Below are positions 40,302 to 46,873 of a stretch of 46,873 bases of DNA, one piece after another. The notes under the pieces are model-generated. The model did not search any database, was not told where the DNA came from, and saw only the letters and a list, made by a program, of their open reading frames with translations. The stretch covers positions 1 through 46,873 of the forward strand of contig JADILY010000019.1 in assembly GCA_017695055.1 (NCBI GenBank). The letters are read 5' to 3'. The DNA comes from Merdivivens faecigallinarum. GTDB lineage: Bacteria > Bacteroidota > Bacteroidia > Bacteroidales > UBA932. The number at the start of each line of letters is the position of its first letter. The stretch's first letter is position 1. The translations under genes and the position numbers were made by a program.

Positions 40302-41492
40302 TTAAAATTCCGCGATTCCCCTGACCCTATTGGTTCCGCTTCTTACCATATTATATCCGGCACCGCTATGGAACATAATCTGCCATATATTCTCCCTGTC
40401 GTTTTCCATGGATGTCGAAGCGAAATACGAATAACCCCTCACATTCAACGCAACCCCTCCAACATCCGTAATCCTGGCATTGAAAGTCTCTCTGTTCTTC
40501 ACATATTCGGCACCGGTCAGTATCGCGGTATTCAAATCCTCCCAATCATTGCACTCGCCTTCCTGCGCATTTTCCGGGACCCATTTCACTCCGCTCATCG
40601 CACAATAAATTTGTTTGAGTTCCACGGTCGACGGCAAATACCAGTCAAGACCTCCCATATCAAGACTGTCTATATATCTGAAAGCAGGAAAATTGTCCCA
40701 TGCATCGTTGTCTGAAATATATTTTATGATATTGTCCGTGTTGCCCTTGCCGTCATAACGGTTATAATTGTCCAGTTCTATCCCGGGTTCTCCCCACACA
40801 AGCGAAGCCTCACCCATTTCTACGATTTTTCCCGACATTTGATCTTCATTTACATAGAATACGATCCCGATTATATCCTTGCTGGCATACAAGGCAGACG
40901 AATAAGTCCCGTCGGCATAATAGTAGTCGCCTACGGCAGGGACCTCCACCACTTTGACCGTACATTCGGCCTGCACATCATCCACACTGGCGGTAATGAC
41001 GGCATTCCCGACAGAAACAGCGGTGACAAGCCCGGATTCATCGACTTCGGCCACACTCGCGTTATCGCTGTCCCACTCTATTACCTTGTTGTAAGTGTCT
41101 TCAGGCATTACGAGCGCCGTAAGCCTTACCGTATCCCCTATAAGCAATCTGACATCCGTAATATTGAGGCTTATCTGCTCGGCAGGCTGCCCAATCACAT
41201 CGACCTCACATGAAACACTGGCTTCGTTGGCAGTGACGGTCACATTGGCGTTTCCTATGGAATTTGCAGTAATGAGGCCGTTTTCGTCTACCGAAGCTAC
41301 GGACGGATTGTCGCTGGAATACATGATTTGCGCACCTTCGGGGGTTACCTGCGGATTAAGTTGATAGGATTCCCCGAGCACTATCGTAATTTTATCATCA
41401 GTTAGTTCCAATACTGTCATTTTCTGCTCCGTACATCCGATCAGCACGAAACAGAACACAAAAAAAGAATACAGAATGCTGTTGGTTTTCAT
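40302..41492 (-). CDS. Lipoprotein with two Ig-like (BIG_2) domains and DUF1566-type C-terminus
   Basis: From ATG 41492 the 396-residue product starts MKTNSILYSFFVFCFVLIGC, a lipoprotein signal with Cys20. Two BIG_2 repeats follow at about 27-105 and 108-185: 'ITIVLGESYQL.P.V.PEGA...YSSDNPSVASVDENGLITANSIGNANVTV' and 'LLIGDTVRLTALVMPEDT...WDSDNASVAEVDESGLVTAVSVGNAVITA'. The C-terminal half is DUF1566-like: GIVFYVNEDQMSGKIVEM, LDWYLPSTVELKQIYCAM and YFASTSMENDRENIWQIMFHSG, ending VRGIAEF. It is the first of the three-lipoprotein operon and begins 147 bp after the TPR regulator gene ends. Surface display is inferred. Confidence 0.87.
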   Translation of the reverse strand: MKTNSILYSFFVFCFVLIGCTEQKMTVLELTDDKITIVLGESYQLNPQVTPEGAQIMYSSDNPSVASVDENGLITANSIGNANVTVTANEASVSCEVDVIGQPAEQISLNITDVRLLIGDTVRLTALVMPEDTYNKVIEWDSDNASVAEVDESGLVTAVSVGNAVITASVDDVQAECTVKVVEVPAVGDYYYADGTYSSALYASKDIIGIVFYVNEDQMSGKIVEMGEASLVWGEPGIELDNYNRYDGKGNTDNIIKYISDNDAWDNFPAFRYIDSLDMGGLDWYLPSTVELKQIYCAMSGVKWVPENAQEGECNDWEDLNTAILTGAEYVKNRETFNARITDVGGVALNVRGYSYFASTSMENDRENIWQIMFHSGAGYNMVRSGTNRVRGIAEF

Positions 41493-41639
41493 TTTTGCCA
41501 TGTCCATTTTACTGTTTTTAAAATATCATTAAAACTCCGGAATACAAAATTATGCGGTAATGCTATCTTTAATACAACCCGCTCATATCCGCACTATATA
41601 TATAATTTATACATACACACATAAAATATTATACATAAA

Positions 41640-43325
41640 TCAATTATATCTTGAAAGAAATTCCTGCAACGTTATTTTGCTGTCGGTAAGACCGAGTTTT
41701 GCACGAAGCCTGCCTCTGGCCGTGTTTATGCTTTGAAGGCTCTGCTTCGTTATCTCCGAAATCTCTTTCGTGGTCATGTTTTTATTGAGAAGGGTGCATA
41801 ACCTGCGCTCATTTATGGTAAGATCTGGAAACTCCCTTATGAGATTATGGTAAAACTCGCTGTTGTATTCCGGTATGAACTGACTGACTTCTTTCCACTT
41901 GTCATCATCCACCTTCGACTGCACCAGATTGCGGCATATCTGATTTACCTTGTTCTTGACAGACACATCTTTTATATCGGCCTTCAACCGTATCAGTTTA
42001 TCGACAGTGTCTTCCGCCATCTTATCTATGTAATATTGCTGGAGTTTTTTCATTTCAAGCATTTTTTCCTGGTTCGCAAGTTCGCTTTTAAAATGCTCTA
42101 CCTTCAGTTTTCTTTTTTTAACATTCATTATCAGATAAATGCCGCCGATCAGAAGTATGCCCACGCCGCTAATGAATATGATTGTCATCCTGTTCCTGCT
42201 TTCCTTAAGTTTTTCTTCCGTTTTACTGGCCTCCAAATCGCTCTGATACCGGAAAAGTTCCAGTATGATTTCATTGTTCTCTCTGGAATCATCAATCATA
42301 TAGTACCCATTAAGGGCCTTATAGGCATCTTCCCAATCGTTTTCGGCAGCATACAGCCTGTGAAGCAGATTGAAACAATACTGTTTTTCGTTTTTGAATT
42401 CTCCTGCCTTCAAATAGTCCAAAGCTTTGTTCAGACAGGCTATGGCTTTCTGCCTTTTACCGACAAGCGAAGTGATATAGCCGAGTTTCATATAATATTC
42501 ACCCTTGTCGCCATCGGTTTTTATCAGCGGCTTCGCAAGATGAAGGTATCTTTCTGCCTTGTCAACATCGCCGTTGTCTATGTATGCCTCAAAAAAATTA
42601 AGGTACAATTTTCCCAATTTCACCGAATCACCCTGTTCTGCACAAAGGGTCGTGGCCTCTTGAATCAACTTATTGGTCATCACTGTATCGTGTACAGTAT
42701 TCGCAAGGCGCGCCGCATTGTTCATGGCGGAAATCATGCGTGAAGTATCACTGATATTCCTCGCACCGGATGCGAAAATGTCGAAATATTGTTTCGCTTT
42801 ATCATATTCCATGCATACATAATAAACGATACCCAATATATTATAGCAGTCCAGAATGTGCGGAATATCTTTTTCCTTGATTAGAACCTCCTGTGCTTTC
42901 AATACGTAATCAAGGGTTTTATGATACATATCGTTTTTAAGATAAAGGCCTGCAAGTTTCAGTTCCTCTATGGCGGCCATATGGATATCCGAATTGAACC
43001 GATATATCTTCCTTGCCTTTTCCAGAGCATCGATTGCATCGTTTGTTTTCGTCTGCGATTCATACCAACGGCCCATATAATCCCAAACCTCAGCTATACG
43101 GATGTCCGTGGAAGCGGTATCCGCCCTCTCCAAAAACATCCGGGCATAAACAGGCCCTTCGTCATTGTCTTTGTTCTGACTGTACAGATCGTACAGGACA
43201 ATATCCCCTCCGTCAATAATGGAAACTGCTGACAAAGTATCGGCATTGTACACGCAATCCGCCCTGAACGCACAGATTGTGAAAAACATTATGACACAAA
43301 AAAACCTTTTCGGACCAGTATACAT
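41640..43325 (-). CDS. Membrane TPR protein with C-terminal LuxR-type HTH
   Basis: A 561-residue Bacteroidetes-type regulator. N-terminal signal or anchor (to about 25), TPR repeats over about 75-345 ('IAEVWDYMGRWYESQTKTNDAIDALEKARKIYR', 'CYNILGIVYYVCMEYDKAKQYF', 'YYMKLGYITSLVGKRQKAIACLNKAL'), a transmembrane helix at 381-401, a coiled coil (about 403-450), and a C-terminal HTH at about 500-546: LTINERRLCTLLNKNMTTKEISEITKQSLQSINTARGRLRAKL. The TPRs would lie in the periplasm and the HTH in the cytoplasm. The surface-lipoprotein operon follows on the same strand, so it is a likely local regulator. The gene is A+T-rich. Confidence 0.88.
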   Translation of the reverse strand: MYTGPKRFFCVIMFFTICAFRADCVYNADTLSAVSIIDGGDIVLYDLYSQNKDNDEGPVYARMFLERADTASTDIRIAEVWDYMGRWYESQTKTNDAIDALEKARKIYRFNSDIHMAAIEELKLAGLYLKNDMYHKTLDYVLKAQEVLIKEKDIPHILDCYNILGIVYYVCMEYDKAKQYFDIFASGARNISDTSRMISAMNNAARLANTVHDTVMTNKLIQEATTLCAEQGDSVKLGKLYLNFFEAYIDNGDVDKAERYLHLAKPLIKTDGDKGEYYMKLGYITSLVGKRQKAIACLNKALDYLKAGEFKNEKQYCFNLLHRLYAAENDWEDAYKALNGYYMIDDSRENNEIILELFRYQSDLEASKTEEKLKESRNRMTIIFISGVGILLIGGIYLIMNVKKRKLKVEHFKSELANQEKMLEMKKLQQYYIDKMAEDTVDKLIRLKADIKDVSVKNKVNQICRNLVQSKVDDDKWKEVSQFIPEYNSEFYHNLIREFPDLTINERRLCTLLNKNMTTKEISEITKQSLQSINTARGRLRAKLGLTDSKITLQEFLSRYN

Positions 43326-43385
43326 AAACCGTATGATTAACAGGAAGCAAATTTAAAAAAAATCAGAAACAATTTCATGCTTCAT

Positions 43386-43419
43386 AAAAAAAAGAAGCGG
43401 CCTGCATACCGCAGACCGC
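43386..43419 (-). terminator. Intrinsic terminator after the beta-helix lipoprotein gene
   Basis: On the minus strand GCGGTCTGC, loop GGTAT, GCAGGCCGC (one mismatch) is followed by TTCTTTTTTTT. It separates the TonB receptor/beta-helix genes from the TPR regulator. Confidence 0.85.
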
Positions 43420-43458
43420 ACACTGCCTATTAAATAAAACCGTATGAAAATCACACTA

Positions 43459-44670
43459 CTATCTTACAGTCCATCCTTCAGTCCAGTCATTGTCGGCAGA
43501 AACCGCACCTCTGTAAGGGGCGTTCTCGAAGAAAGAATCCACCGGACCGTCACCGCCTTCGGAAGTGCCTATGAAACCGTCAGTGAAAGTAAGGGAAGCT
43601 CCTACTTCATTGCCCGCACCCTCGAGGAAATTCTCGGTAAGGTATACATCCTGGTCTATGGACGAAATTTCAGCTGCGGCTATCGAAACGTAATTCAGCT
43701 TGGAAGTCCCGTTTACCAAAGAATTGGCTGTCTGCGGAGTCTCTACGATGAGGTCCAGTTCCTTTCCGCAGATAAGGGCATTGTAAAGCTCGACCTGTGT
43801 ACCTGCACGGAAACGTGCCCCATGTATGCTTTCCGAGCTCTCATTGCCGATAAGGGTAACGTTTGCAAGAATAGGATGAGCTACCGGGGTCGCCTCGAAA
43901 TCATTACCGTTGTTGTCCGCCTCTATCAGACAATCGCACTCGTAACCGAGTTCGGAAGCGGAGTGTTGGATAGCTACGAGGAACTGGCCTTTGCCCGACC
44001 AGCCTTCGGTCCAGTCAAAAGAGTCGTCGCTGCAGTCGGTAGCAATGAGATGGCTTACATTCACGGTACCGCCGAACCACTCGAAGCCGTCGTCAGCTCC
44101 CATATAGGCCTGGCAATAGCTTACTTCCGTTCCCCTTCCTACGCCGTAGAAAGAAATGCCGTTGGATTCGTGTTCCTCATCAAGGGCCCAGCCGGTGTAT
44201 TCGAGCCTTACATATTTGAGGACTCCCGAATTGTCGTTGTCATCATTGCCGCCATAAGGGGCATTGCCTATCTCGGAAAGACCTGTGCCTCCCTCGACAT
44301 TGGAAGTCGCACGTCCGCAAATGTGGAGACCGCCCCACGCGCCGTCTTCCTTGACTTCCGCTGTCATCACGATAGGTTTGCTTGCAGTACCTTCAGCCAT
44401 TATCTTCGCACCTTGCTCAATCAGGATATAATCCGTGATATCATCATAAACGGCCGTGATGGTTACGCCCGGCTCTATGGTAAGGACAGCCGGAGCCTGG
44501 ACATGGAAACCGCCGGAAAGTTTGTAACTCTTTCCTTCCTCAAGCGTGAGGTCTTCGGTAATTGTCCCGGTAAGCGTTTCAGGAGCCGTCGGCTCTTCAG
44601 GACCATTCGCACCTTTTTCACATGCAGCGAACAAAAACGGTAAAGCTGCCAACAAAATAAACTTTTTCAT
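43459..44670 (-). CDS. Surface lipoprotein with predicted right-handed beta-helix
   Basis: A 403-residue lipoprotein: MKKFILLAALPFLFAAC gives lipidated Cys17. Short regular strands (LEEGKSYKLSGGFHVQAPAVLTIEPGVTITAVYDD, YILIEQGAKIMAEGTASKPIVMTAEVKEDGAWGGLHICG) look like the rungs of a parallel beta-helix. A well-conserved-looking acidic and aromatic region follows: GADDGFEWFGGTVNVSHLIATDCSDDSFDWTEGWSGKGQFLVAIQ. Proteins of this kind are often encoded beside TonB-dependent receptors and mislabelled 'multidrug transporter'. Here the receptor is directly upstream with a 76-bp gap, so this is probably its surface-exposed or periplasmic ligand-binding partner. The ligand is unknown. Confidence 0.82.
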   Translation of the reverse strand: MKKFILLAALPFLFAACEKGANGPEEPTAPETLTGTITEDLTLEEGKSYKLSGGFHVQAPAVLTIEPGVTITAVYDDITDYILIEQGAKIMAEGTASKPIVMTAEVKEDGAWGGLHICGRATSNVEGGTGLSEIGNAPYGGNDDNDNSGVLKYVRLEYTGWALDEEHESNGISFYGVGRGTEVSYCQAYMGADDGFEWFGGTVNVSHLIATDCSDDSFDWTEGWSGKGQFLVAIQHSASELGYECDCLIEADNNGNDFEATPVAHPILANVTLIGNESSESIHGARFRAGTQVELYNALICGKELDLIVETPQTANSLVNGTSKLNYVSIAAAEISSIDQDVYLTENFLEGAGNEVGASLTFTDGFIGTSEGGDGPVDSFFENAPYRGAVSADNDWTEGWTVR

Positions 44671-44746
44671 CTGTAAAAATTAATTTGGTTTATAAAATCC
44701 TTTTTTATTGTATTCTTCTGAAAATCCTTCTGTCAAAATTTTTCTG

Positions 44747-46873
44747 TCAAAACTTATATGTGAAACCTACCTGCATTCCCACACCCGGCCTGTATTTCTC
44801 CACGTAAATCCAGGTATTGCGGGAAATGACCTCCTGCCTGAATGAAACGGTACTGTCGAGGATGTTGTCGAACCGGAGATTCAAAGAGCAATGCTCCCCT
44901 ATGTTGTAAGTAGCGGTAAAATCAAGGGTATGCAGACCGTCCTGAATCACATTGCCGAGCCCGGACACCCCTACCGCATGTATCCTCTCGCCCTGATAAT
45001 TGTATGTGAGCGCAAGTGCGAGGGCATCGCCGTTCCTAAACTGCGGAGTATATGACAGGTCCGCATTGGCAAGCCATGGGGAAGCACCCTGCAAGGCCCT
45101 GCGCGCATCGGTATACGAGCCTCCTTCGGGAAGAATCACGTCAGTGTACATATAGGCCACATTGGCATTCACGTAAAAATCCTTTACAATTTTCTTCCGT
45201 ATCTCGAATTCGACACCGGCCGCCATTCCATTGTCCGCATTCTGGAACGAATGCTGCACGGACGTACCTCCCGAAAGCATCTGAATCCTCTCTATCGGGG
45301 AATCGAGGTATTTGTAATACAGTGTCATCGATATCAGGTCCGTCCCTGAAATCCATTCATAACGGAGATCCAGGTTGTAGTTATAACCGTTGCGTATGTC
45401 GGCATTACCGCGTATCTGTGCGCTTCCGTATGCCTCCTGGTACAGGAACGGGGACATTTCGATGAATGACGGGCGGGTGACAGTCCTCGATGCCGAAAGA
45501 CGGAGATTGTGGTTCCTGCCCATATTGTACCGGAGATTCATGGCCGGGAACAAATCGTTGCCGGTAAGTACGGAACGTTCCGCGATTCCCTGGTCGTTAT
45601 GATAATCCACCGCCTGTGAACTGTATTCATACCTGAGACCGAGATTCAGCAGAAGTCCGTCGGTAATATTGTAATCAGCATCGACATAGCCCGCGAAAAT
45701 CGTACTCGACGCCCCGTATGTATCTGTCGGAGGCATGCTGCGGTCTATTCCGACAAGTCCCGAAGAAATATTTTCCTGATTTATGAAAACCGAAGGGGTG
45801 AAAATATCGTCCACCGGAGAATTCAACTTGTTGACATCGTAGTAGAAACGCACCGCCGAATAATCCCTCGTCTTGTATTTTCCCGCCACACCGGCCTTCA
45901 GTTTAAGGGTTTCCCCCAAAGTGTATTTTGCCGAAACCTCGCCGTTGTACTCGGACTCGTCGAGGTTTCCCCAATACCTCATGGTTTCCTGGCTGTTGTT
46001 TTTAAAATACCTCAACTGCCCGTCGCTGCCCCTTGCATACATCACCTGCCTTCTGTCCGGTTCGCTGCTTCCGGTAAGGCTTGCCGAGCCTTTCCATTCC
46101 AGAATCCAGTCCGTGGACAACGTGTGGAAACCGCTGAGTTGGTGGTTCTGCATTTCATATATGTGCTCGGTGGAGTTGAGGCCTACAAGGTCGTTGTCCT
46201 CCCTGTCGTAGCCATGCCTGTTCATAAAGGTTATGCCGGCATTCCTTGCATAGAAGAACGTATATTCTATCTTATCGAAATTTTCAAACCTGTATCCGAG
46301 CGAAAACAGTCCTGCCGTTTTGAGAAGCTGCTCGTAACTGTCGTCATAGAACTCATTCACCGTCGTTCCAGAAGCTTCGAGGGTCCTGTTGAGGTTGCCG
46401 TACATGTTCTGATACCCGTTGGAAATATTGGCCGCCGCCATCAGGTAGATGCGCCCTTTCGGCAAATCCCAGCCGTCCGTCCAGATGAAACTGCCTTTCA
46501 TGTCCCCGGGCATGGACCTACGGGCCACATCGAAACCGTGCCTGAAAGGATTGTTCCCCTTTATATAGTCGTCGAATTCAAGACGGCTCATCGAATAAAT
46601 GTTCCCCGGAAGTTTAGGGGTGGCGAAGAGCGAAGGGCTGTCCATCATATAAAAGGCCTTCCCTATCGTCATGGTATTGCTGCCGTAGCCTATCGAAAGC
46701 TGCAAAAGCCGCTTGTCCCCGCCTTCCTTGGTGGAGATATCCACATGCGCTCCCGAATAATCCGCGTATGTGTCGGCCCGGAACACCTTGCTTACAGTGA
46801 TGTTCTGTATCGTGGAAGCCGGGAAAATGTCCAAAGGGATGAGTTTGTTGTCCGGATTAGGGGAAGCTATCGG
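44747..46873 (-). CDS. TonB-dependent outer-membrane receptor (5' end outside window)
   Basis: The frame is open to the window end, so the N-terminus (signal, any carboxypeptidase-like domain and most of the plug) is missing; about 708 residues remain. The visible plug end reads LDIFPASTIQNITVSKVFRADTYADYSGAHVDISTKEGG, typical of TonB receptor plugs ('..ie.vev.kg....yg.g...g.i.i.TK'). The rest is a beta-barrel of alternating amphipathic strands with long loops (YADYNITDGLLLNLGLRYEYSS, NHNLRLSASRTVTRPSFIEM, WISGTDLISMTLYYKYLDSPIE). It ends GMQVGFTYKF, with a terminal Phe for BAM recognition. No SusD partner follows; the beta-helix lipoprotein does. The substrate is unknown. Confidence 0.93.
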   Translation of the reverse strand, partial: PIASPNPDNKLIPLDIFPASTIQNITVSKVFRADTYADYSGAHVDISTKEGGDKRLLQLSIGYGSNTMTIGKAFYMMDSPSLFATPKLPGNIYSMSRLEFDDYIKGNNPFRHGFDVARRSMPGDMKGSFIWTDGWDLPKGRIYLMAAANISNGYQNMYGNLNRTLEASGTTVNEFYDDSYEQLLKTAGLFSLGYRFENFDKIEYTFFYARNAGITFMNRHGYDREDNDLVGLNSTEHIYEMQNHQLSGFHTLSTDWILEWKGSASLTGSSEPDRRQVMYARGSDGQLRYFKNNSQETMRYWGNLDESEYNGEVSAKYTLGETLKLKAGVAGKYKTRDYSAVRFYYDVNKLNSPVDDIFTPSVFINQENISSGLVGIDRSMPPTDTYGASSTIFAGYVDADYNITDGLLLNLGLRYEYSSQAVDYHNDQGIAERSVLTGNDLFPAMNLRYNMGRNHNLRLSASRTVTRPSFIEMSPFLYQEAYGSAQIRGNADIRNGYNYNLDLRYEWISGTDLISMTLYYKYLDSPIERIQMLSGGTSVQHSFQNADNGMAAGVEFEIRKKIVKDFYVNANVAYMYTDVILPEGGSYTDARRALQGASPWLANADLSYTPQFRNGDALALALTYNYQGERIHAVGVSGLGNVIQDGLHTLDFTATYNIGEHCSLNLRFDNILDSTVSFRQEVISRNTWIYVEKYRPGVGMQVGFTYKF

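Noticed and set aside
43444..44643. 399-codon plus-strand frame opposite the beta-helix lipoprotein
   Set aside because: It covers almost the whole opposite gene but has no family motifs or signal; the minus-strand gene has a lipobox, regular beta-helix rungs, a terminator and a paired receptor. It is a by-product of codon bias.
1..46873. tRNA, rRNA, prophage or insertion-sequence transposase genes
   Set aside because: I saw no tRNA cloverleaf, rRNA segment, transposase, integrase or phage structural gene on either strand. A dedicated search with tRNAscan or an IS database could still find decayed fragments.

Overview
The window looks like a chromosomal segment of a Bacteroidales bacterium; the genus cannot be fixed from the sequence alone. 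Family-level markers are a family S46 dipeptidyl-peptidase, a C10 (streptopain-like) peptidase, BACON-domain and Ig-like surface lipoproteins, a large TonB-dependent receptor, menaquinone genes, a membrane-anchored TPR/LuxR-type regulator, and several upstream boxes of the form TAnnTTTG, the -7 element of Bacteroidetes primary-sigma promoters. Most genes lack an obvious Shine-Dalgarno, also usual in this phylum.

Layout. 1-6.5 kb: end of an XRE regulator, rnhB, a DPP7-type peptidase followed 2 bp later by an Mrp-type ATPase, then yqeY and aspS on the other strand. 6.6-9.3 kb: a secreted C10 cysteine-peptidase lipoprotein with a small BACON-like lipoprotein, then rsmA. 9.3-11.4 kb: a repeat-rich gap and a RhuM-family gene. 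11.4-15.7 kb: AlkD-like repair protein, SIMPL protein and mutS. 15.7-16.0 kb: the tail of a dead surface-protein gene that still has its terminator. 16.1-20 kb: glycosyltransferase overlapping a YfhO-type membrane protein. 19.9-22.5 kb: a minus-strand operon of a 41-residue protein, galM, thyA and folA. 22.5-30.7 kb: an accessory-rich stretch with two AAA/DUF4143-type ATPases, a BlaI/M56 signalling pair with two clear operators, the nfeD-SPFH pair, and an AlbA_2 (Schlafen-like) ATPase gene framed by perfect 41-bp direct repeats. 30.7-35.9 kb: menG, then menA-galK-phosphatase on the minus strand, then ychF. 35.9-36.6 kb: a dense non-coding repeat region. 36.7-46.9 kb: an SMR exporter, then a minus-strand surface locus with three lipoproteins, a TPR/LuxR-type regulator, a beta-helix lipoprotein and a TonB-dependent receptor cut by the window end.

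The least explained material is non-coding. A 42-bp dyad-ended repeat and an adjoining 166-bp repeat occur near 9.5 kb and again near 36.2 kb (166-bp copies about 82 percent identical, ungapped, by hand count). A dyad TTGATTATCAA found inside the 166-bp element is also the first 11 bp of the 41-bp repeats framing the AlbA_2 gene, which looks inserted into the leader of menG. The best candidates for new biology are these repeats, the C10 peptidase/BACON-like pair and the surface-lipoprotein locus. All functions here are inferred from sequence motifs read by eye; no database search was run.
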